A stretch of DNA of 64,000 bases from Ricinus communis (lineage: Eukaryota > Streptophyta > Magnoliopsida > Malpighiales > Euphorbiaceae). This document shows positions 47,976 to 59,868 of the stretch, piece after piece. The notes below the pieces were generated by a model. That model saw only the letters and a program-made list of their open reading frames with translations. It did no database searches and was not told where the DNA came from. A program made the position numbers and the translations under genes. The stretch spans positions 29,144,802 to 29,208,801 of the forward strand of contig NC_063258.1 in NCBI RefSeq assembly GCF_019578655.1, read 5' to 3'. Within the stretch, counting starts at the first letter, position 1. Each line of letters opens with the position of its first letter.

Positions 47976-49369
47976 TTAAGATCATCTTTTAGTAATTTTT
48001 TCATAATTTCTTCTATTGGCTAATATTATTTGGATGACAATGAAACTTAAATGAGGTAAAAACACATATCTTCACCATATTATATATAGAAATATATCAT
48101 CAAAATCGTAAAATACTCTAAATATCTATATATAATATATATAATTTAGATTTATGAGTAACATTGAAAGATTTATAAATTTAAGAAAACTTAAAAAATC
48201 GTTCTGATTATTGCTAGTTTTTTTTTGGTCAAGTCAAGTTAGATATATATGTAATTAAGAATCTTTTCAAATATATGAATGTTTTGATTAGTATCTCAAA
48301 AAAAAAAAAAGCTAATTTACATTGTTTTTTATGTCTAAAATTTAACTTCAGTCCATCTAAGTGATAAACACTAGTCTTCTAGAGGTTATTCTTTTTCTTT
48401 TTCTTTTTTTCATTGAAATTCTATTTTTTGTCGTGTGAACATTTTCATTAAGAAATGTATACTTATAATGAGTTAATACTTTTAGAAGAGTTTTTCGTTT
48501 ACTGTATTTAAAAAAAAAATCATGGCAACTTTGTGAGGTGTTATCATAAATTGTTCCATTTTTTTCTATTTTTAATTAGATGTTTATGTATTTTAAAAGA
48601 AATAATTTTAGCATAAAACAAAAAATACATTAATTTTATACGCAATCATATCCGAATAAGGATCATAATTGAATAAGGTCGAGTTGAATAAATTTTAAAA
48701 AGTTTATATACATCTTACAAACTGTTAAAAATAAATTATAATTTTTTAAACTTAGACTTAGTCCAAAGCTTAAAGGGAATAGAAAAGTATTTAAACTTGA
48801 GTTATATAAATCGAACCGGTAAATAAGCACATTTTGCTAATCTTCCCAAGAAGTCGAGTTAGTGATGTTAGTATATGGTTCTGTCCTAATTTCAGGTAAA
48901 TTTAGTATATTAAAGCTATTGAATGTAGATTTCCCATCAGGAAAAACAAATCTAGCATGAAACCCCACATTGTCTAAATAAAACAAAGTAATAAAATATC
49001 ACCAATGTATGCTCATTTTTCATTCGTATGTGGAGCCCTAATAAGGCTCTTAGACCTAAAATTGCCAAATGTTTCTGGTCTATAATCTAACTGGAAAAAA
49101 AAAAAAAAAAAAAAGAACTTTTAGGTACCGAGTACTTAATAAGTGCGAAGTAACACACAGTTATATCTATTGGTAATTCTCAGGCTATATCAAGGATCCA
49201 TTTCCAGGAAAAAAAATTTCCTAGAGATTGCATTTAGAAAAGTGAATGCAAACTCAAAAGAAAAATATTCATATGAATTATGCATAGAAATATATCCGTA
49301 TACATACAACGCACACAATCTAAAACAACAAACAATTTTGCACTGCCTATAAACAAGGGGGACACGTAC
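47976..49369. other. AT-rich region 3' of the JmjC copy, unit 2
   Basis: Equivalent of 33,560-34,951, with the same unrecognised open frame and poly-A tract. No gene was supported. Confidence 0.4.
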
Positions 49370-51955
49370 CATTTCTTTATCAATCAATCTTGATTTGACG
49401 GCATTTGAGAAATAAAACATGCCAAAAAAAAAAAAAAAGAATTAAGTTAGCATATTGAATTGTTAAAGCTAAAAGTAAAGAGAAACAGTTTTAACTCGTC
49501 ACCGAGACAAAAGGGGGACGAACAAAAATTGAAAAAGTATAAGAGACAATGAAGCAGGAGAACCTTCTTAAAATTCTGCGCAAATAATAAGCATCCATGT
49601 GTTCTAACATGCTAGACATTATGTTGGACCGCCACCAAAAGTTAACAGCAATGGTCAAATCGTCACTATCTACTTGATGGAACCTGCAGCAATTAGAAAC
49701 AGTGATCATCTGACCCTGATATATGTTGGAAGTTAGGTTGAGTCGAAGGACAAAATAAATAATAATCATACTTAAGTATGCTATTTTATCAGGTTTCTGA
49801 CCAGTGACAACCAACCAAAACATATATTCAGGACCAGAAATGAACTTGCAACATTTGATAATGACGTTATTTTTAAGCATAGCATAAAGAATAATACACA
49901 TTACAGAAGTTTATGCTTCTGAGGTCGACACCTCCTTCGTATCTTTTCTTGTCTCAGTGCAGTTAAACCAATATAGATATCAAAAGGACAAACATATTTT
50001 GAGATCATTGATCAAAAGAATTTTCTATTAGTAATTTTAAAGTGAGATTTCTTGCATGGGGCCACCATTATCAGTAAACTGCGACATGGGAATCATTTTG
50101 TGGATTGTAAAGAAGAAAAGAAAGTGAGTAGCATAAATAATTGAGACCTACCAGCCTTCGGGGATGAAAAGCGCATCACCTGCATGAAGAACAACCTTCT
50201 GCGAATATTCCAAGGAGAATTGTGCTCTTGGATACAATGAAAAATCAGGGTTTTCTAAAGCAACAGAACTGCCAGCCAGAAGAAGAATTAATGAAAAGAA
50301 AAGCGGAAATGGAACAAGAAACATAAACAATTAGTATATGATTTTGTGCATAAAAAAAGAAGAAGCATACCTGTGATTACAGGCTTCCCCATATATAGGC
50401 ATCGGGTATAAAAATGGGCTTGCAGAAGGAGGCCATAAGGTAACTGCAATGAATAGAAGTAATAAACCAAAAATAATAATAACAAAAAGAAGCTAAGTAC
50501 CATAAATATGGGTACACCTTTAACATGCATAATGTAAAAAAGAAGAGAAAAAAGGTCAGTCAAAATCAGTTAGCTGAGAGCTCCCCAATTGCAAAATTAT
50601 AAAATAAATAAAGAACCTTGTTTGCGTCCAGCAACTATGCTTAGAACATTATGATGTGGATCATAGTGAGTACTTGATCTAGCATGAGCATTATTCATCC
50701 ACAGATTAATAGAAGCTAGTTCTTTTGACTCCAAAAAGCAGGCTGCACAAAATAATCAACACTCAACAAACATTTCTCTATGGATAACCAACTAAACAAG
50801 AAGAAAAGAAGAGCAGAAACAATTTGAATGTCTTCTCTAAGAGTTGCAAGTTGGACCCTCTCTCGATCTTCAGTATTCATAATTGGCACCTAAAATACAA
50901 GCAATTAAATTTCAAGACTATGTTCGGCCGACAGCTTACACATCATAATATGCACGCAAAAGAAACAGATATTGGTAATTAATCAAAAAAGAAACACATT
51001 CATCACTTAGAAGGCACCATATTCATACCTGGGCCAAATAGACCTGTTGAGCATAATCACCAGAAATAAAATGGTCCTGCTCTTCTGCATCAGAAACTGC
51101 AGGCTGATGCCCTTCTTCTTTTGCTATACGCTGCTTGCAAAAATCAATAAACGTGGAGAACGGAAATGGAACCTATAACAGGAAGGAAAACATGATCAGT
51201 GTGTTTGGAAAGTCTAAATGCAAGAATTCAAATCAATTGAACTCTATTCAGTCAATTCTCATATAATTCAGTTTTTCTTAGCTTCAAAAAAAAAAAAAAA
51301 GCATTTTATAAGGTACTTTGGAAAACATGAAAATCCAGACACAGATGACATGATTTTGGAAGAATTCAATGGAATTGATTTCTTGCACGTGTTTTGTGCC
51401 AAGAAATCAAATATAAGCTGAAGTTAATGTCATCAAAGAGAGGAAGCACTTGAAAGATGGAATTACCCTCTCATGGCTTCTAAGATCGCCATAAAAGACA
51501 GGTGCAGTTCTGGAAAGCATAGCTTCAATGGTAGATGATCCTACCCTCTCCTAAATTCATAAGAAATGGAAAATAAAACAGAGTTCAGTCCAGTTTAGTT
51601 CATACATAGAAAGTAGAATTAAATTGCTTCAAGGTAAAAGTAGTAAATGAAGAAGGAATCAATATGCAAATAGTCGAGACCGCCATTAGCAGGATTCCAC
51701 TTGGTGAAAGCTTTCCATTGCCTCGTGTATCCATTGAAGACCTTTCCAAAAAGATATATGAAAAAGAAACGTAGGAAAAGTGCATCAGTAAATTTTGAGG
51801 TACAAGCTCAAACGAAAAAGAGAAATTGAATCCAGTTGACTGTTAAAAGGAAATACAGCAGGGACGTTTTCGGATTCTATCTGAGACGCGAAAACTGGAG
51901 CTGAAGGAAGCTTTTCGAATGTTTTGACTCGCCATTGCTTAATCTCCTCCCCCAT
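49370..51955 (-). pseudogene. JMJ31: JmjC-domain oxygenase, JMJ31-like, unit 2 copy, frameshifted
   Basis: Exon order and sequence follow the unit 1 copy. In the sixth exon the A run at 50733-50737 has five bases where unit 1 has six. After PAF this changes the frame and reaches a stop within a few codons, before the Fe(II)-binding HxD. The exon 2 donor is non-canonical here as well. The first and distal exons stay readable, including the block with the distal His. As the lesion is one base in a homopolymer, it could be a sequencing error, in which case this copy equals unit 1. If real, the product lacks the catalytic core. Confidence 0.7.
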
Positions 51956-53170
51956 GCGTGTGCTTCTTTTTTCTTTTTTCCTCCCTGCTACACACTCGGT
52001 GCGTTGCTCGCTCGATGAGAAGGCAGCAGCGCCAGACTGGGAATTTCATTTGTTTATGGGCCCAAGAAATGGCTTATTCCACGTGAATCCAAGTCCAATA
52101 GTAAGCCCAGCCTTTTTATTTCACAACTATTCTCAATTTTCATTTTATTTATTCCAAAGAATCTTTCTTTTTACAGATAGAACACATTAATGATTCTAAT
52201 TAAACAATTTTATTTTATTTTAATAACTATCTCGAGAACCATAATATTTCGTTATAAACCATTGTCAAAATTTGATTTTCTCTTCAATCCAATTCATTAT
52301 CGTAACATTTTGTTATCAACCATTGATGTGGTAGTAACACTACTCTTTTTATATTTTTTAAACCATTTTCGATCCTATACTATTTCATTATAAACCATTG
52401 ATATGATAATAACACTACTCTCTTGTATATTTTTAAAACCATTTTCAACGATATAAAATATACAATGCAACTTAAATTTAGTGCATTGCCTATTTTCTAA
52501 TTATTCTACTTAATTAGAAAGAATTCTTATCTAATTCAGATGCATACCCCATCTACACATTAAATTGATAAATATTAATTTTAAATAATTAAATATTGAA
52601 TCTATCATCTAATGGCAAAATATAAAAACTCACACATGAACATTATTCTTTGGTTAACTGAGATGTATAAATATGATATAAGTAAGAATTAAGCCTTAAT
52701 TAAAAAGATCGTTTTTAGGAATGAATTAACAAAATGGACTGCTAGATAATATATACACAGTTTAAGCTTATTGTCGGTTCAAAAGTAATGAACTGGTGCA
52801 CTATAAATTCTGATGACAGGCGGTTCCTTCTTTAGTCGGAGTAGTTGCGAACCTCCAAGAGTAAAAGAGTATGTAGGCGTAAGTTCTAGTAATGACGGCC
52901 ACCTCATTATCATTTACGGTTTCTGCAATCTCCTTCAAATCTTCTACGGCAAGATTCACTCAGCAAAGGGCTAGTGTTGTCATCTACATGCCTGGTCTTG
53001 TTTGTTGCCCTATAAATTTCATAAGGAAAAGAAAATTGAAAAGTATTGTATTGGATTGGCACAACATAATGCATACGAGCTAACAAAGAATTGCTTCCTT
53101 CTGAATTGCACTAGGCGACAGAACTTTACCTCTTGGACCAGAAAAAATAAAAAGGAAGATAAACTTTTAC
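51956..53170. other. Region between JmjC copy and reductase remnant, unit 2
   Basis: Equivalent of 37,542-38,758, including the imperfect tandem repeat (about 52,305-52,452) and the transit-peptide-like frame at 52892-53083. No gene was supported. Confidence 0.4.
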
Positions 53171-55167
53171 CAGGGATAGGGACCGCATCAATGCACTGGC
53201 AAAGAATCCATGCGATGCGAGAGCTAACTGAGAGGAGGTACAGCCGAACTTTCCGGCCAACTTTCACAACTTGTTCGTACAATATTTTGTTTGTTTTTAA
53301 ATTTTCATCGGTGAAACTTGGATGTTCAGCCTGGCAGTTACTATAAAAATTAATTCGAAACGTTTTTATAGTGGATGGTTTATCAGTTCCAAAATCATTC
53401 CAAGAACCTTTAGCAGGCAAGGCTGGAATATTTTATTTCTCACCAAAAGATCCACGGCCTAGAGGGCTATAAGCCACTATTCCAGTTCCAATTTCCTTGC
53501 ATTAAATAAAAAGAATTTGAATGTTGAACCCACAGTTCCCGTTAAATATAGAAACTACAGCGATTTTTTTTGCATTATATAGGCTTCCTCCTTTCACTCG
53601 TGTACAAAAGGGAAAAAGCAATTCAAGCCGACAGAATAAAGAGTTTTCTTAAAGAGAACATACAGGAATTTCTGTGCCCAAATTTAAAATATTGATAGCA
53701 TGAGTAATTGCACACTAAAAGCCACAAAGTGGAGCTCATGAATCTAATTGGACTTGCAAAACTGACCTCAACTCATTGAGACAAACAAAAATTTTGGAAA
53801 AGCCAAACAAATATGAATAGCTATAAGATACAAATGGAGTCAACACCTAAAATATCAAGGATAAGGTAGAGTTTTCCTTCCTACTATGACTGAGGAAACA
53901 CGACACAATGACCTACCCATAAATAAATAAAGATTTATAATTTGTATGGTTTGAAATGTAAAATCATTGTTTTCCAGCCAAAGAAAGACCTTGGACCAGT
54001 TTCCTGACCAAAGGGGAAACAGCTAATTTGCCGACTAATTAGTGAGTTCGCAAGAGGATTTACTTTTAAGAACTTACCTGCAAAGGGGGACTATCTCTCC
54101 CTTTATACGCGAGACCATGGGGACCATTCCATTTGTAAAGCATGGGTGCACTGCATGAGCCCTCTATATTGTTTCCGAAAGAGCTTTGAATAACCCAACA
54201 TATACTTTATTCCCTTCTTCAACTAACTTCTTAAGTTCTTCCGTCTATCATTATGGGAAAATGAAACAGCTAATAAAACTTATAGACTATTGCAAACGCT
54301 ATAAAATTAGAAAATGAAGTTAACTGAAGCACATACCGTGTCCTCAAAAGATGCTGGTAATAGAGATCAATATATTGCACATCAAGACGCTTAAGGCTAG
54401 CTTCAGAGCTTTCTCCTACATATTTCGGTCGGCCACAAACTACCAGGCCATCGGGTCCTATTTTGAGCATACCAAATTTAGTGGCTACCTGGATTTTATC
54501 TCTGGGCAACTGCTTCAGAGCCTGAAAACCTTCGAATTAGGACAAGTTGAAATATTACATTCTACATAAAACTACAAATTATAACGTAGTTGGTTCCTAG
54601 ATGCATGCCACCTGACAAATAAAACAAAAACATCACATTACATTAAAAATAGACACCTCAGCTCAGATCTAACACTTCGTAAAAAACATAACAATGATGA
54701 AATTAGAGCTTACAGATAACCAGACCCAAAAGTCACTCCGCATGCACTAAGCGTTTGTTTTTTTTTTGGGATTCATCATAGGAATCAAAATTAGTCCAAT
54801 TATAGTAATGCCCAAGCAAAGCGAGTCCAAAGAAGAATTACCTTTCCAACTAGACTTTCATTAGCATTTTCACCATAAATATTTGTTGTGTCAAAGAAAG
54901 TGATAACCTTACTGAAAGCATGCATAATGATTGGTATTTCTTCCTCATCAGTCAGAGGATAATTGTACAGTCCACTGAGAACGGTACATTCAAACCCCAA
55001 CTTAGAAACCTGAAAAGATAACAGAAGAAGAAGAAGAAGCAGTTTTTAATGGCATGCACATCAGAGGATAATGAATAGATGGATCAAAGACTGATACCTC
55101 CAACCCCTGGTTTCGAAGTTTGACTCTTGGAATTAGATTTTCTTGAACGAGTGCTTGTTCTCTTTGT
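53171..55167 (-). pseudogene. Aldo-keto reductase remnant, unit 2
   Basis: Same exon-like blocks as unit 1, with the same in-frame TAG (54164-54166, after LFKALSETI) and the same TAA after GRGSFGEK. Because both lesions are shared, the gene was already dead when the unit duplicated. Catalytic Asp, Tyr, Lys and His codons are still present in the decayed blocks. Confidence 0.85.
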
Positions 55168-55540
55168 TCTAAGGACAATAGTAGTCATTTCTTTTAAGCC
55201 CAAATATGCTCTGTGAAGTTATGAGCTAGCTTTTAGTTATAAATTTGCAAGTAAGGGGAAACAGCTAATTTGCCAACTAATTAGCGAGTCTACACATTTT
55301 AGTTGAGCAGTGACTATACTTAGATGCCTTTAATAATAATTTGTAGCTCAAGCATGAACATAGAGCATCAATAGAAAAATTAATAATTATAATAAAAATA
55401 AATACTCACATTATATCCATTTGAAGATATTCTTGGTTCTTATTCAACTTACAGAAACTCGAAACTGAAATCACAGTAATAAAAGTCTTAACAATTTTTA
55501 CACCAGATTTTGCCCGGTAAAAAAAGAAAAAAGAAAAATT

Positions 55541-55902
55541 CTACTCCGTCACTACAGTACGAAGGGCCAAAGAACTCTCGACTTCTTTAGACTCAACATT
55601 AGCCTCTCTCTGCGCAACAATCTTCGACATTCCAAACATCTGAAAGTTGAAAGTATAAGAAAACTTCAATTGTTCAACTAAGAAAAACAATAGCCAATTA
55701 GCAATGAATTCTAAATTAACACAAACCTTGTGGATGGTATTCTTGAAGCAACTCTTATGCTCTTGCATAGATGCATGAATAAACTCATCAATATGATCCT
55801 TTACATCCTCTAGAAAAGTCGCCTCCTCATTCTTCTTCTTTCGACACGAAGAAACAGTGGGCGACGACTGCTTTACTGTCGATTGTTTTGTGTTGTCTCC
55901 AT
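55541..55902 (-). pseudogene. 91-residue protein gene, unit 2 copy, broken near the start
   Basis: The ATG at 55902 opens METTQNNRQ, then a one-base loss plus one substitution relative to unit 1 creates TAA at 55873-55875, the tenth codon. The rest of exon 1 and all of exon 2 (ending at 55541) are intact. The next in-frame ATG (at 55768, MQEHKSC) could start a protein of about 47 residues lacking the acidic helix. The difference sits next to a short A run, so a read error is possible, but the accompanying C-to-T change argues for a real variant. Confidence 0.65.
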
Positions 55903-57153
55903 TGTTTTTCCTCTTTTACTATTCCTGATCTGAAAATTGGAGGTGAAGTGCCCGGTACGATGCGATTTACTTAGAGAAGGGAGTTGCTAGCATTGGCAAG
56001 AAATAAAAACTGACAAAAGATGAAATTAGCTAGTAAAGTAGTTGCCCTAAATTTTTTATAGGCTTTTGTTTGTTAATTTATTTTAGGAGTTGGGTTGGGC
56101 CTAACTTAATGGGATTGACATGAATAATGCAAAAAATTATTTATTTAAGTGTATTTAATAGTTTAGGTATAAATTTTCATTCCCGCACCAAATAATACAT
56201 ATTTATTAAATTCAAATAATTAAATAATTAAATATAATATCAAATCTTCATTATATATAAAATATTTAATTATATATTTCTTATCTTAAATAAACAGTTA
56301 ATTTTTGTTCATCTTAAATTTATTTTTTTAATTATTAATTTAGTATATAAATTGTTAGATATATCATTCATTAAGTTTGGATTATCATACTTTTTGAATA
56401 AGCTCAAACGAGTTAAAAAAGAAAAAGAGCTGAATTTGAATCAAAATTTAAAATATTCAAATTATGTACATCCTTATTTCTGTATAATTTTTCTTATTAT
56501 TTATTTTCGACACAATATTTATTTTCATTTAAAATAAATTTTAAAAGCATCTTTTCCTCATATTTTTCCTAGATAGAGTCCAATCCAAATCTAAGAGCAT
56601 AATAAAATTTGAGAAGCTTCAAGTTGAGGCTTGATCAAATGTGATTGTAACATAATTTACTTTAAATAAGATAATCGAACTGAATTGATGATGGCGTACA
56701 TATAACTTAAATTCAATCTTTATCCGGTGGTTCACTAATTATTTCTATTATTTTATTTTTATTAAAGAAACCGCAACAATTAGAAAGGTCATACTTATGT
56801 GCAAGCACCTGAAATGCATCAAGTCAACGTGGACTTTGATTTCTCAATTGCTATCAAGTTGATACGAGGAGACTCGCCTATCAATCAGGACATCTAAAAC
56901 TTGAAGTCTGGGTTTGATAACATTAAACTAAATCCTATATAAAAAGGGTTTCAATTGATATAACTATAACTAATATGTTTAGGGTAATACTTGTAAATAC
57001 ATGAACCATTTTTATAGTAAAAGTGGTAAAAGCTGCAAGGTAGATCTCTCAAAAAACTATAATGCTACTTATTCTAAAAATTAATTATCAATATAAAATA
57101 GTAAAAATAAATTTAAAACATTTTAAACCAGTCTTTTGAGAAAATAGAATATT
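55903..57153. other. AT-rich flank of the 91-residue gene copy, unit 2
   Basis: Equivalent of 41,496-42,744. A chance open frame at 56352-56537 arises from an added T. No gene was supported. Confidence 0.4.
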
Positions 57154-57492
57154 CATAAAGGGAATAACTAAATAATAAATAAATATGCATAAATATTTAT
57201 GCATAATGAAATTAATAAAGATATGAAGGTAAATAAGCCACTCATTAAATAAAGATATAACAAGGCTTATACATAAATAAATAAATAAAAGTTAAACTAG
57301 ACATTTAAGAAGACTAACTTAACATATTTAAGTCAATGATCATGGTATTAAATAAAAAGATATAAAAATAAAATAAAAAATAAAACTCTCTTGAAATCGA
57401 GAATCTTCAAATAGTAAAATGATTAGTGATCACTTCTCACTTATTGAAAAAATTCATAGATCTTAGAAGAACAATAAAAACTAATAATATGT
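57154..57492. repeat. Dispersed repeat D, unit 2 short copy
   Basis: Copy of 42,745-43,083 within the duplicated unit. It has the same truncated form. Confidence 0.5.
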
Positions 57493-58153
57493 ATGGCAAC
57501 GAAGAGAGGAAGGTAATTTAAAGGGAAGGGGAGGGAGTTGAATGAAAGGGAAGAAAAAATTATCATTTTATTATGTTTGGTTACATAAAAATAATCATTA
57601 AAGAGAAGTAAAGAGAAATATGTAAAATTTGTTTGGATAAGTAGGAGGGGAAGGAAATAATAATTATTAAAAGACACAAAAATCTTTAAGTTGATATATA
57701 AATCGCAATAAAAAATATGTCATTACATAATAAAATACATACAAGTTTTACAAGTTTTAATTAATTATTATATTTAATTTAAAATAATTTTATAATAAAA
57801 TGTATATTTTACTTTGATAAAATTATGAGATAATTAACTATAAGATTATGAGTATTCTAAAAGTTGATTTCAACATCTGCCTACCATCAATGGTGGGAAA
57901 ATTAATCAATTTTATCCATAAGCAGAAAAGAAAAATACATAAGAAATTATGAAACATTTCAAACTTGGCAATGCAATGCTAGAAAATGTCACAGAAGCGT
58001 AGCGTGTAGATAATCTTCGCAAATTGCAACAATTGAATAATTAGCGAATTCAAATTTTGAATTAGCTGAAAAGGGGCTAAAGCCATCATCATCATCCATA
58101 AACGTATATATCGATTTTTCAAAAAAAGAACAAAGAAAATTAAGATTCAATTA
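57493..58153. other. Right end of tandem unit 2
   Basis: Equivalent of 43,084-43,743, with the purine-rich stretch and the same junction into hAT element A at about 58,154. No gene is visible. Confidence 0.55.
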
Positions 58154-59455
58154 AACAAGCTTTACTTTAATCTAACAGTAGAATACAATAATAATTAATG
58201 GCAAATTAAAACAACATACCTGATGAACGGCGAAGGAGAAGCCGACTGCTCCGAGGGCGGAGACGACTACAGCAAGGGCGACGGCGACGGCGACGATGAC
58301 TGCAGCAAGGGCGGCGGCGATGACAGATCGGCGACGGCAGCAAGGGCGGCGGCGATGACAGATCGGCGACGGCAGCAAGTTTTAGTGATTGCAAAGAGGC
58401 TTGAGAGGGTGGAGGCTGTGAGGTTTAGATGAAAATAGAAGTAGGGTTTCTTTGTACTGTGTTATATTTTGCTTTTGTTTTAGTTTGTTATAGCAAAACT
58501 TCGTAGTTTTATAATTTTATTTAAAATTATATAAATTGTTTATTTCCTTTTAAACTTACATATGATATTATTATTACTATTATATTAGTAAAGAAAAATT
58601 AAATTCATATATAGTATTTTTATCTTTTCATACAAATATTAAGTTTTGATATTATAAGAATAAAAATTAAATTATATAATATATTCAAGAAAAAAATTTG
58701 TTTTATAATTTTAAATATAATAACACATTATTAATGCTTTGTTTTAATGATAAAAATGAGATTAATTAGTTAAATTTAAAAATGAAACTAAACGAAAAAA
58801 ATAGTATATAAGATCTTTTATATTATATTAATTAGTTAAAACTTTTATTACTAGTAAAGATTATTTAATAAATATAATTAACATATTGACATTACATAAT
58901 CATAAGTTAATAATACTAATTGGTTGGGTTGGTTCCTATAATAATACTTTTTTAACAAAATTTAGTTTTTCTTTCTTTTTTTGTCTATAAGTGATATTTA
59001 ATTTACTAACAAAAGAGTCTTATAATATTATTTTACATATTAGTGAGGATTATGTGAATTAACTGTTAATAGATACGACAATTGATGACTTAGTTTATTA
59101 AAAAGACTAATAAAAAATCATATTAATTAGTTAAAAGACATATTATTATTAAAAATTATTTATATATATATGTGTGTGTGTGTCACTTAAATAAAAATCA
59201 CTAAATGGCATGATGGTAAAATGAGTTTCTTTTTAATAAAAGGTCTAAGATTTAAGGCATACGGAGAATAAAATAATAAATAATATTCTTAAATGGTCTA
59301 AAAGGGTACGGGTACCATATTGGAATTCGGATATCTAATATACTCAAACAAGAATAATTTAAATCTTAAATCCATCTTCAACCAATTTATTACTATTTAA
59401 GTTTGTCCCATTACAGTTAGATTGGAGCGGGTATAAAAAAATACATGTCCAACTA
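58154..59455. mobile_element. hAT element A, unit 3 copy, left end missing
   Basis: Third copy of the right part of element A, cut at the same array junction. It includes the GC-rich minisatellite and ends before ATCAATCA. Confidence 0.7.
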
Positions 59456-59817
59456 ATCAATCATCCAACGCTTACATTTTATAAGAGAAAAAAAAGAAAA
59501 AAAAGAAACCTTTATTAACGAAGGTAATGGATCCAACTTAAGGTCTACATTTGTTGGGCTGACAAGTTTTGTGAGGCTGCCCCTATATAATTGAAGCTTC
59601 GAACAAAAATTAATCAAAGGGAAAAGCAAATGGTTAACGGCAAAACCTTCTTCCCCTCTCTTCCATGGATGCTTCCTTTTTATTTTTGTTGTTCTATATC
59701 GTTAGTCTATTTAATCATTTAGAGGCCCATTTGGACATTACCCTATAACGGCCCAACTCCATATTCTGAGTAGCGTCTTTATTTTTTAATTTTTTTCTTG
59801 ACACCAAAAAAAAGAAA

Positions 59818-59868
59818 TGGAGACGTGGGGTAATCGAACCCCGTACCTCTTGCATGTAAAGAGGATAC
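59818..59868 (-). pseudogene. tRNA-Ala-like 3' fragment, unit 3
   Basis: Same 3' half as in units 1 and 2. Only here is a candidate 5' half present, on the far side of hAT element B at 62,406-62,438. The preceding 350 bp (59,464-59,817) hold nothing recognised. Confidence 0.5.

Larger units (their letters stand above)
43744..58153. repeat. Tandem 14.4-kb segmental duplication, unit 2
   Basis: This is a near-copy of unit 1, about 16 bp shorter (offset 14,425 at the left end, 14,409 at the right). Differences are mainly one-base changes in homopolymers, a few substitutions, and clusters near 46,605-46,690 and 47,665-47,680. The gene content is the same, but two genes carry extra breaks. Confidence 0.92.
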
